In this document: piece by piece, positions 8,569 through 15,680 of the stretch
Position numbering within the stretch: position 1 is the stretch's first letter
Layout of the letters: each line of letters opens with the position of its first letter
Origin: Cuspidothrix issatschenkoi CHARLIE-1
Lineage (GTDB): Bacteria > Cyanobacteriota > Cyanobacteriia > Cyanobacteriales > Nostocaceae
Length of the DNA: 62,763 nt
Assembly: GCF_002934005.1 (NCBI RefSeq)
Contig: NZ_PGEM01000038.1
Coordinates: 1-62,763, forward strand
Direction: 5' to 3'
Position numbers and translations under genes: made by a program
The notes under the pieces: generated by a model
What the model saw: the letters and a program-made list of their open reading frames with translations, nothing else
The model's database searches: none
Told to the model about the DNA's origin: nothing

Positions 8569-9270
8569 CTATAATATTTTTTCAACATTCCAAGCAGATT
8601 GATTACCAATTTTTCCGCATTTAGTAAACTGAAATGCTCCTCTTACAAAAGGTGATTTTCTAGGTTTTACCCCTATGAGTTCTCTAACTTCAGCAGTTGA
8701 TAAAATCCATCCATTATCAACTACTTGTTGTAATTGTTCCCAATGAAAAATTGTTTTATATTGAGAAGCTCTATTTTTTAATGATTCATATCCAGACATT
8801 GTTAAAATAACCTCTCGTTCTTTTTTATCTATATTAGTGTTTTTTGGTGTTGTTATTACTTCTGAATAAAAACTATTAAACAATTCGGGACAATACTGAG
8901 AAACATAATTATAATCAGCTTCTAATCTAGCCCATTCTTCAAAAGGACGTTTAAGATTATCTTCAAAAAATTCCTGAAAACTATTATATATTTTAGAGTT
9001 ATTTAAAGAACTTTCTTTTTTATACAGTTCTTTTTCTTCTACAATTTTAAGAAGTGTATAAATAACACTCCAAGTTTCATTAAGTGCTTCTGAAGATTTA
9101 GAAAGCCAAGTTCTGGCAAAAGCAGCCCTAGCATCATCTGATTGAAGTTTATAAAAGTCTGCTAACACTTCAGTATGTGTTAATCCATGAACTGCGTTAC
9201 CAGCAGACCTTTTTGCTTTACCAGCACCTTGAGCAATTGCAATTTCTCTATCTCGTTGAGAGTTCGACAT
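8569..9270 (-). CDS. uncharacterised 233-aa cargo protein
   Basis: Not recognised. Most of the protein is predicted helical and polar: an Ala/Lys-rich start, then a long charged stretch rich in Glu/Lys/Tyr (residues ~30-130). The C-terminus (ILSTAEVRELIGVKP, ~190-205) reads like the first helices of a MerR-type or winged-helix DNA-binding domain. No signal peptide or membrane segment. It starts 5 bp after the HNH-helicase stop and is followed 24 bp later by the AlbA_2 gene, so it is a middle gene translated from the same mRNA. It may be the adaptor or specificity subunit of the module; this is inference. Confidence 0.75.
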   Translation of the reverse strand: MSNSQRDREIAIAQGAGKAKRSAGNAVHGLTHTEVLADFYKLQSDDARAAFARTWLSKSSEALNETWSVIYTLLKIVEEKELYKKESSLNNSKIYNSFQEFFEDNLKRPFEEWARLEADYNYVSQYCPELFNSFYSEVITTPKNTNIDKKEREVILTMSGYESLKNRASQYKTIFHWEQLQQVVDNGWILSTAEVRELIGVKPRKSPFVRGAFQFTKCGKIGNQSAWNVEKIL

Positions 9271-9275
9271 TTAAT

Positions 9276-11837
9276 TTAATTTTCCTCTTGTTCAATTTCA
9301 AAAGCTATAGCTAACTCAGGACAATATCCCTTGGCAATTAATTTATTTCTTACCCATCCTTTGATTTTTTGTGTAACATCTTTACGGGTTAGAATAGCTT
9401 GAGCTTGAGGACAATTGTATCTACTTTTATCTGTTAATGATTCATTTGTTCCTAAAACTTGTTTCATTGCACTACCAACTAATGGATAAACTATGTTTTT
9501 ATCAGATAATTGAAGATATTTACCTAAAGAATTGATAACTTGAGAACCTAGACTTGTACGAATGTCACTCAGTTCAGAAATATTAGGAATATGACCAAGA
9601 TCAAAATTTTCAGCCCATCTTGTATAGAGTCGCTCTAATACCAAGTATGAATTAGCATCATTTAATAAGCCAATTAAATCAGGTTCATGAGTTTTAATAA
9701 ACTGTATAAGTTGATCTTGTGTTGGACTAGAATCAATTTTTTCATCCCAAACTACAGGGATTTCAGGTAACATCCCAGTATAATTAATTTCCCGTTCTGC
9801 ATCTTCAGGAGAATCAACTACTTTTTGTACCCATTCAGAAATTTTCTTACGCTTAGTTTCATTATTATCTCCCCAAATATCCTGGTATTTTCCTGTATTA
9901 ATTGGTTGTTCGGTATTACTTTGTTTGGTTTTTCCAATATCACCAGCAATTTCTATTTTTTCTTTTGTTTTCAAAATTCCCTGTACAGGAATATCAATAC
10001 CTGGAGTAACTTGACCTTCCATTAATTCCTCTATTGTTGGTATTGATTCTAAATGATCTCGCATATTGCAAATATAAGAAATTGCTCTGCGGATATCACT
10101 AGCATTTTCGTAAGTTTCATGAGTAATAATTTTAACGCTATCTAGTCTACGAGATGGGGTTAATAAGGTAATACATTGTTGATCTAAATCAGTATCTCCA
10201 GGTTTAAATTGTTTTTTCAATTTTTCAATTTGATCATAACTACGAATTTGACGACCAATAGCTCTTTGTACAAGTTCAATTAGAGACTGAGTTTTACAAG
10301 CATAGCCAATACAACCACAATAACGATTACTTACTCCTTCCCTTGCCATCCCAATTACAACAAGAACACGATTACAATTTTCATTAAGTATTCCTGTTTG
10401 TTGATATAACATCCAAGGATGTTTAGGAGACATTTTTTTGCCTTGGATATATTTTTTTTCGGTTGATTTTAGGCTTTTATCTTTGTCTATCTCATCAATG
10501 TTTGAATGAATAATATCAGCATGGTATCCTTTACTTTTGGGAAATCTTTTACGATTACTTTCAAAAATTTGATTAATTTGTTCACATATTTTTCTTCCTA
10601 TTGGTACACTATCTAAAACAATCATAGAATGTACTGGATACCATAACTCTGCCTTAGAACCTTCAGGACGATGAGGCGCAATATCACTGATTACTGAGGT
10701 TTTATCCTCAATTTTGTCGCAAGATTCCATATAAGTCAGAACTGCTTGTACAACAGAAAGTTGTGGTATTAAATTTTTGTCATACCCTTCTTGTTTAGCA
10801 TCATCTGTTTCTTCAAAACCAAGCTCATTATCAGCAATTAATTCTGCTCTTTTAATTCCAACTTCTTCAACAAAATATGTAAATTCTCCTTCTTTGTCAC
10901 TTACATATTTCATTGAATGATCATTTTCATTAGCATCATCATAATCATAAACAGAAAGCAAAGTAAATTGAGACAGTGTTTTACCATCAGCTTCAATTGG
11001 TGTTCCTGTGTAACCAAAAACTAAAGAATCTACCGCTTTTTGAACAATATTTAAAACCTGGTATAAAGCATAATGAGGTTCATCAATAGCAATAAAAGGA
11101 AATTGAGCTAAAATCTCAGATAAATTTTCTTTGGGATTGTCATTTGTTTCAAAAAACTGATGAATACAAGCAACCCAAATATCACAACGCTCTAAACTAG
11201 GATAATCTTGAACTTGCCAACCTTCAGATAATATTCCTACTCTGGGTGCGTTAGAAGAAATACCATATTTGACAAGCTCATTTTCTCCTTCGCCTTCACC
11301 ACTTAAAGAATTAGCTATTTGATTTCTAATTGCTTGTTCTTTAGTTAAAATTAAAATTCTATTAATACGAGGATATGACTTTCCTAGTTGTTTCTGGATA
11401 ATATAATTTAATGCACAAGCCTGTATAACTGGCGCTAAAGTTTTACCTGCACCAACAATCCAAAAATTACCGTAAATAGTACGATTAATTTGATTCCAAG
11501 GATGCAAAAACCAATCTTGATAATCAAGAATCCGATCCCAACCTTCGCGTTTTTGGGCTGTTCTTAACTTATCGAGATTTATTCTTGGATGATCAAAAAA
11601 GAATGTTTTTGACCAATATTCATCAGGTTTAATACCTTTTTTACTATTATGCTCTCTGCAAAGGGGTTGTAAATTTTCTATTTCATCAGGACCATTATTA
11701 CGTCTGGCAACAATATGGTCTACTGTATCTGCTGGTTTAATACAACCTGGATGATTACATTGAGGTGAACTACTCCACTTATTAATAAATTGTGTCCATG
11801 TATCTGAAGTCATCCAACTTGGTTTTTTAAGAGACAT
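9276..11837 (-). CDS. HNH endonuclease - SF2 helicase fusion, cargo
   Basis: An 853-residue fusion. Residues ~27-66 form an HNH nuclease (C27/C32 pair, VDHIVARRNNGPDEIENLQ, C60, H63-N64). A superfamily-2 helicase follows: motif I GAGKT (129-133), motif II DEPH (252-255), motif III-like TGTP (277-280), motif VI QRAIGRQIR (524-532). The C-terminal ~300 residues are not recognised. An HNH joined to a DEAD/H-type translocase suggests an ATP-dependent DNA-cleaving machine, as in restriction and phage-defence systems. It is the first gene of the three-gene operon; AAGGA lies before ATG 11837. Motifs are clear; the defence role is inferred from architecture and CAST cargo position. Confidence 0.82.
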   Translation of the reverse strand: MSLKKPSWMTSDTWTQFINKWSSSPQCNHPGCIKPADTVDHIVARRNNGPDEIENLQPLCREHNSKKGIKPDEYWSKTFFFDHPRINLDKLRTAQKREGWDRILDYQDWFLHPWNQINRTIYGNFWIVGAGKTLAPVIQACALNYIIQKQLGKSYPRINRILILTKEQAIRNQIANSLSGEGEGENELVKYGISSNAPRVGILSEGWQVQDYPSLERCDIWVACIHQFFETNDNPKENLSEILAQFPFIAIDEPHYALYQVLNIVQKAVDSLVFGYTGTPIEADGKTLSQFTLLSVYDYDDANENDHSMKYVSDKEGEFTYFVEEVGIKRAELIADNELGFEETDDAKQEGYDKNLIPQLSVVQAVLTYMESCDKIEDKTSVISDIAPHRPEGSKAELWYPVHSMIVLDSVPIGRKICEQINQIFESNRKRFPKSKGYHADIIHSNIDEIDKDKSLKSTEKKYIQGKKMSPKHPWMLYQQTGILNENCNRVLVVIGMAREGVSNRYCGCIGYACKTQSLIELVQRAIGRQIRSYDQIEKLKKQFKPGDTDLDQQCITLLTPSRRLDSVKIITHETYENASDIRRAISYICNMRDHLESIPTIEELMEGQVTPGIDIPVQGILKTKEKIEIAGDIGKTKQSNTEQPINTGKYQDIWGDNNETKRKKISEWVQKVVDSPEDAEREINYTGMLPEIPVVWDEKIDSSPTQDQLIQFIKTHEPDLIGLLNDANSYLVLERLYTRWAENFDLGHIPNISELSDIRTSLGSQVINSLGKYLQLSDKNIVYPLVGSAMKQVLGTNESLTDKSRYNCPQAQAILTRKDVTQKIKGWVRNKLIAKGYCPELAIAFEIEQEEN

Positions 11838-11889
11838 ACATTTTTCCTTATACTGGTTTAACTACTTAATAATATTATGCCTTAGATTG

Positions 11890-11945
11890 TGATAAATAAC
11901 ATCTAACCACACAGGAATTACAGCCTTACCTTCATCCAGGGATAC
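11890..11945 (-). pseudogene. remnant of a second cvkR 3' end
   Basis: Fifty-six bases here match the 3' part of cvkR (12005-12060) at 52 positions. Translated on the minus strand the remnant reads SLDEGKAVIPVWLDVIY, identical in this stretch to CvkR, so most differences are silent. It is a fragment of a diverged homologue rather than a fresh duplication. It sits exactly between the cargo operon and intact cvkR, marking a likely recombination joint where cargo was swapped. Confidence 0.8.
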
Positions 11946-11976
11946 TAGACGCGAAGTAGCTTTTTGTTAGACATCC

Positions 11977-12402
11977 TTACTTTGGTAACTTGCTTGCTAA
12001 CCCCTGATAAATAACATCTAACCACACGGGAATCACAGCCTTACCTTCATCTAGGGATGCAATAGCCATCTTCCGATCAAATTCTACCAAAGAAAGCGAA
12101 TCATCCTGTGATAACAACAACATAAACCGCTTCCCGTGACCAGAAATAAACAACTCCGGTTCTTGTTCCTTCAGTTGTTTCAGAATAAAACAAGCAACAT
12201 CAAAACTTATCCCCGTAGACAGCCAATATACCAAAGCAGCCAGTTCCACCAGATTAGACCTGGAGTAATAAATACTGCGTCCCGTTCCCGTCTCACTAAT
12301 CACAGGCACAACAATCCCTTTCTCTCGCCAATACTGGATCTGGCGGAGAGTACAACCTGTAATTTGAGCCGCTTCCTTACTTGTGAAAAATGTTTCTTGC
12401 AT
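11977..12402 (-). CDS. cvkR: CvkR, MerR-type repressor of the V-K CAST
   Basis: A 141-residue MerR-type regulator. The N-terminal winged HTH (FTSKEAAQITGCTLRQIQYWREKG, residues ~6-30, then RSIYYSRSNLVELAAL) is followed by a short C-terminal dimerisation region. The gene sits divergently from cas12k with 67 bp between start codons, as in Anabaena, where CvkR represses cas12k. It lacks the long coiled coil and metal-binding cysteines of metal-sensing MerR proteins. Its own 3' end is partly duplicated downstream at 11890-11945. Confidence 0.88.
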   Translation of the reverse strand: MQETFFTSKEAAQITGCTLRQIQYWREKGIVVPVISETGTGRSIYYSRSNLVELAALVYWLSTGISFDVACFILKQLKEQEPELFISGHGKRFMLLLSQDDSLSLVEFDRKMAIASLDEGKAVIPVWLDVIYQGLASKLPK

Positions 12403-12469
12403 AAAAAACTATTTTACAGAAAGAAGCTATAGTACAAATATGGTAGTATTAAACAAATATGTTTATTAT
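12403..12469. promoter_or_regulatory. divergent cvkR / cas12k promoter-operator region
   Basis: The 67-bp gap between the divergent starts must hold the cas12k promoter and the CvkR operator. A direct repeat ACAAATATG occurs twice (12434 and about 12454) some 20 bp apart, within AT-rich sequence. Known CvkR acts at this position in related CASTs; the exact operator is not determined here. Confidence 0.5.
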
Positions 12470-14368
12470 ATGAGCCAAATCACTATTCAGTGCCGTCTAC
12501 TGGCGAGTGAATCTACCCGTCAACAGTTATGGCAATTGATGGCTGAGAAAAACACGCCACTGATTAACGAATTACTCATGCAAATGGGTAAACATCCAGA
12601 ATTTGAAACTTGGCGACAAAAAGGTAAACACCCCACAGGTGTAGTCAAAGAACTGTGTGAACCTTTGAAAACTGATCCGCGCTTCATGGGACAACCTGCA
12701 AGGTTTTACACCAGTGCCACAGCATCAGTGAACTATATTTATAAATCCTGGTTTGCCTTAATGAAGCGGTTTCAGTCCCAACTAGACGGCAAACTGCGCT
12801 GGTTAGAAATGCTCAATAGTGATACTGAATTAGAAGCAGCCAGTGGAGTCTCCTTGGATGTACTTCAGACTAAATCTGCCGAAATTTTGGCTCAATTTGC
12901 TGCCCAAAATCCTGCTGAAACTCAACCAGCAAAAGGTAAAAAAGGGAAAAAATCTCCAACTTCAGATAGCGAACGTAATTTATCAAAAAACTTATTTGAT
13001 GCTTACAGTAATACAGAAGATAATTTAACTCGTTGTGCCATTAGTTATTTACTCAAAAATGGCTGTAAGATTAGCAATAAAGCAGAAAATACCGATAAAT
13101 TCGCTCAACGTCGCCGCAAAGTAGAAATTCAAATTCAACGTTTGACAGAAAAATTAGCTGCTCGAATCCCTAAAGGACGAGATTTAACTGATACCCTAAG
13201 ATTGGAAACTCTTTTTAATGCTACTCAGACTGTTCCTGAAAATGAAACCGAGGCGAAATTATGGCAAAATATTCTGTTAAGAAAATCTAGTCAAGTGCCG
13301 TTTCCAGTGGCTTACGAAACCAACGAAGATTTAGTTTGGTTTAAAAATCAATTTGGGCGGATATGTGTAAAATTCAGTGGCTTGAGTGAGCATACTTTTC
13401 AAATTTATTGTGATTCTCGCCAACTTCACTGGTTTCAAAGATTCCTAGAAGATCAACAAATTAAGAAAGATAGTAAGAATCAACATTCTAGTGCTTTATT
13501 TACCCTGCGAAGTGGTCGTATTTCTTGGCAGGAAGGACAAGGCAAGGGAGAACCCTGGAATATTCACCATTTAACTCTTTATTGTTCTGTAGATACTCGT
13601 TTGTGGACAGAAGAAGGAACAAATTTAGTCAAAGAAGAAAAAGCCGAAGAAATTGCTAAAACCATCACCCAGACAAAAACCAAAGGTGATCTTAATGATA
13701 AACAACAGGCACATCTCAAACGTAAAAGTTCTTCTTTAGCTAGAATTAATAACCATTTCCCTCGTCCTAGCCAACCTTTATATAAGGGACTATCTCATAT
13801 TCTAGTTGGTGTGAGTTTAGGTTTAGAAAACCCTGCCACAATTGCAGTTGTAGATGGTACAACGGGAAAAGTTTTGACATATCGCAACATTAAACAACTA
13901 CTTGGTGAAAGTTATAAATTACTCAATAGACAGCGACAACAAAAACACCTGTTATCCCACGAACGCCATGTCGCTCAAAGGATGTCAGCACCAAATCAAT
14001 TTGGAGATTCAGAGTTAGGGGAATATATAGATAGATTACTTGCAAAAGAAATTATTGCAGTTGCCCAAACATATAAAGCTGGCAGTATTGTTATTCCAAA
14101 ATTGGGAGATATGCGAGAGCAAATTCAGAGTGAAATTCAATCTAAAGCTGAACAAAAATCAGATATAATAGAGGTTCAACAAAAGTATGCCAAGCAATAT
14201 CGAACTACTGTTCATCAGTGGAGCTACGGTAGATTAATCTCTAATATTCAAAGTCAGGCAAGTAAAGCAGGAATCGCTATAGAGGAGGGAAAACAACCAA
14301 TTCGAGCGAGTCCATTAGAGAAAGCCAAAGAATTAGCGATAAGCGCCTATCAATCCCGAAAAGCCTGA
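12470..14368 (+). CDS. cas12k: Cas12k, nuclease-dead type V-K effector
   Basis: A 632-residue RNA-guided target-binding protein whose whole length aligns by eye with Scytonema Cas12k, for example QIQRLTEKL, LHWFQRFLEDQQ, GEPWNIHHLTLYC and EEGKQPIRASP. The start is set at ATG 12470 (MSQITIQCRLL), the family start; the 29-codon in-frame extension upstream runs through the cvkR/cas12k promoter and is unlikely. The RuvC region is degenerate: the first motif reads GVSLGLENP (about residue 447) without the catalytic Asp, and the second reads PKLGDMRE without the Glu. It therefore binds but does not cut DNA. tracrRNA lies 43 bp downstream. Confidence 0.97.
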   Translation: MSQITIQCRLLASESTRQQLWQLMAEKNTPLINELLMQMGKHPEFETWRQKGKHPTGVVKELCEPLKTDPRFMGQPARFYTSATASVNYIYKSWFALMKRFQSQLDGKLRWLEMLNSDTELEAASGVSLDVLQTKSAEILAQFAAQNPAETQPAKGKKGKKSPTSDSERNLSKNLFDAYSNTEDNLTRCAISYLLKNGCKISNKAENTDKFAQRRRKVEIQIQRLTEKLAARIPKGRDLTDTLRLETLFNATQTVPENETEAKLWQNILLRKSSQVPFPVAYETNEDLVWFKNQFGRICVKFSGLSEHTFQIYCDSRQLHWFQRFLEDQQIKKDSKNQHSSALFTLRSGRISWQEGQGKGEPWNIHHLTLYCSVDTRLWTEEGTNLVKEEKAEEIAKTITQTKTKGDLNDKQQAHLKRKSSSLARINNHFPRPSQPLYKGLSHILVGVSLGLENPATIAVVDGTTGKVLTYRNIKQLLGESYKLLNRQRQQKHLLSHERHVAQRMSAPNQFGDSELGEYIDRLLAKEIIAVAQTYKAGSIVIPKLGDMREQIQSEIQSKAEQKSDIIEVQQKYAKQYRTTVHQWSYGRLISNIQSQASKAGIAIEEGKQPIRASPLEKAKELAISAYQSRKA

Positions 14369-14410
14369 TTGACAAAATACCGAACCTTAATAATAGAATA
14401 GGAATTAACA

Positions 14411-14628
14411 ATAGCGCCGCAGTTCATGTTTTTGATAAACCTCTGTTCGGTGACAAATGCGGGTTAGGTTGACTGTTGTGAGACAGTTGTGCTTTCTGAC
14501 CCTGGTAGCTGCCTACCTTGATGCTGCTGTTCCTTGTGAACAGGAATAAGGTGCGCCCCCAGTAATAGAGGTGCGGGTTTACCGCAGTGGTGGCTACCGA
14601 ATCACCTCCGAGCAAGGAGGAATCCACC
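14411..14628 (+). ncRNA. tracrRNA of the V-K CAST
   Basis: About 218 nt directly downstream of cas12k, strongly similar to the ShCAST tracrRNA. It begins ATAGCGCCGCAGTTCATG, contains CTTTCTGACCCTGGTAGCTG and GATGCTGCTGT, and ends GAATCACCTCCGAGCAAGG plus AGGAATCC. The 3' part carries the anti-repeat and the hairpin CCTCCGAGCAAGGAGG. It forms the scaffold that joins Cas12k, crRNA and TniQ. Ends are estimated by homology. Confidence 0.88.
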
Positions 14629-14640
14629 TTAATTATTTAT

Positions 14641-14831
14641 TTTTGGCGAACCATAAGCGAGGTCAAAAACCCTGGGGTTCTGCCAAAGGTCTAAATCCGT
14701 TGTCTAGTCTGTGTTTCAGATGTTAAGATGCTTTGATAATGTTCTCTTCAGAGGGAAATTAGGAGCAAATTTAGGACATCTGCCAAAATTGCTTTTGGAG
14801 GTGTCTTTAGATAAGGGTTTGGTCGGGCGGA
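14641..14831 (+). promoter_or_regulatory. tracrRNA-CRISPR spacer / array leader
   Basis: A non-coding 190-bp stretch between tracrRNA and the first repeat. It starts with an inverted pair, TTTTGGCGAACC (14641-14652) against GGTTCTGCCAAAG, around CCCTGGGG. This could terminate or process the tracrRNA; a similar block follows tracrRNA in ShCAST. A second CATCTGCCAAAATTGC block lies near 14778. The downstream half is presumably the array leader and promoter. No protein gene is credible here. Confidence 0.55.
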
Positions 14832-14942
14832 GTTTTAACACCCCTCCCGGAGTGGGGCGGGTTGAAAGACACAGATGGAAGATCACCACGGCACAGGATT
14901 TATAGGTTTCAACACCCCTCCCGGATTGGGGCGGGTTGAAAG
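14832..14942 (+). CRISPR. minimal type V-K CRISPR array (2 repeats, 1 spacer)
   Basis: Repeat 1 (14832-14868) and repeat 2 (14906-14942) are 37 nt. They differ at two positions (GTTTTAAC/GTTTCAAC and CCGGAGTGG/CCGGATTGG) and share the 3' end GGGGCGGGTTGAAAG. The single spacer, 14869-14905, is 37 nt, begins ACACAGATGGAAG and has no match elsewhere in this window. The repeat has an internal CCCCTCCCGG..GGGGCGGG inverted pair. Repeat 2 is followed by a 28-nt gap and then a degenerate repeat that carries the homing spacer. Confidence 0.93.
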
Positions 14943-14970
14943 ACATTTATGCAAGTATAATAAAAAATAT

Positions 14971-15011
14971 CTGGGTGGGTTGAAAGATCAGTAGGTCGTG
15001 GGTTTAACTCT
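14971..15011 (+). ncRNA. delocalized homing crRNA targeting tRNA-Thr
   Basis: A truncated repeat 3' end, CTGGGTGGGTTGAAAG (14971-14986), is followed by a spacer starting ATCAGTAGGTCGTG. The first 14 nt match the adjacent tRNA-Thr exactly, and 22 of 25 nt match overall (mismatches at 15, 19 and 22). In the tRNA the protospacer is preceded by GTA, a correct GTN PAM. Delocalized crRNAs with short matches to tRNA genes are how V-K CASTs home to their chromosomal site. A hairpin AACACT(15015-15020)/AGTGTT(15031-15036) follows and may end the transcript. Confidence 0.92.
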
Positions 15012-15050
15012 GAAAACACTATATAAATACAGTGTTGCTTGTGATAGTTA

Positions 15051-15135
15051 GGGACAATTAATTTGTTAACAGTGACACGAATTAGTTAAAATGACATTAA
15101 TCTGTTAACAGTGACAAATAAATTGTTAATGTACA
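15051..15135. repeat. array-side transposon end with packed TnsB sites
   Basis: Read inward from 15135 the end begins TGTACATTAACAATTTATTT and then GTCA. It carries four closely packed repeats of about 20 bp with a TTAAC(A)...TGTCA core (two of them share TGTTAACA). This dense arrangement resembles the target-proximal end of ShCAST. It lies 17 bp from the 3' end of the tRNA-Thr gene, and 52 bp separate it from the homing PAM. Confidence 0.88.
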
Positions 15136-15152
15136 CGAACGTACAACCTAAA

Positions 15153-15223
<71 letters not shown>

Positions 15224-15256
15224 GCATACAGTCTAGTATAATAACATAATTTACTA

Positions 15257-15523
15257 ATGATGGAACAAAATTCTCAAAATAATCTTAAACCTCAACAATA
15301 TCAACGCCTCAAAGCCGAAGCAGCCGCACCCTATCGGGGTTTGCGGAAATTTATCTATATCAGCGTCGGTGCATCGGGCTTTATCGGTGCATTCGTCTTC
15401 TTCTTTCAACTCCTAGCAGGACGGGATATTGAACAAGCCCTGCCTAATTTCGCCCTTCAACTAGGAGTAATAGGACTAATGGTACTTCTGTGGCAATGGG
15501 AAAACAGAAAGAAGAAGCAATAG
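15257..15523 (+). CDS. DUF3493 membrane protein (LPA-like)
   Basis: An 88-residue protein with two membrane segments (IYISVGASGFIGAFVFFFQL and FALQLGVIGLMVLLWQW) joined by a short loop, and a basic C-terminus. It fits the DUF3493 family found in cyanobacteria and chloroplasts, whose plant and algal relatives (LPA1/REP27 type) are linked to photosystem II assembly or repair. Start at ATG 15257 or the adjacent ATG 15260. It lies 33 bp from the tRNA-Thr 5' end, on the opposite strand. Confidence 0.75.
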   Translation: MMEQNSQNNLKPQQYQRLKAEAAAPYRGLRKFIYISVGASGFIGAFVFFFQLLAGRDIEQALPNFALQLGVIGLMVLLWQWENRKKKQ

Positions 15524-15680
15524 GCAAGAGTATGGCTAACGCCACGCTTTGCTATCAGGAGGAAGAAGAAAGAAGGAAGAACTAAAAATATAATTCTCCT
15601 CTGCTCCCCTACCCCTGCTCCCGGTTGGTGAGCGACTTGCCCTGAGCGAAGTCGAAGGGAGTCGAACCGCTGCCCCCTAC

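Larger units (their letters stand above)
3580..15135. mobile_element. type V-K CRISPR-associated transposon (CAST), complete
   Basis: An 11.56-kb Tn7-like element bounded by inverted ends that both read inward as TGTACATTAAC. It holds tnsB, tnsC and tniQ at the left, a three-gene cargo operon, and cvkR, cas12k, tracrRNA, a mini CRISPR array and a delocalized homing crRNA at the right. There is no tnsA, as in other V-K CASTs, which therefore tend to give cointegrates. The protein set and tracrRNA closely resemble the characterised Scytonema hofmannii system. The right boundary lies 17 bp from a tRNA-Thr gene. The 5-bp flanks differ (ATTTT at 3575-3579, CGAAC at 15136-15140), so no target-site duplication is visible. 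All core parts look intact. Confidence 0.95.

Noticed and set aside
12383..12469. N-terminal extension of Cas12k by 29 codons
   Set aside because: It reads across the divergent cvkR/cas12k promoter and overlaps the cvkR start; the protein family begins at MSQITIQ (12470).
14711..14946. Short open frames on both strands over the leader and CRISPR repeats
   Set aside because: They translate repeat sequence (identical TPPGVGRVE-type peptides) and have no coding character.
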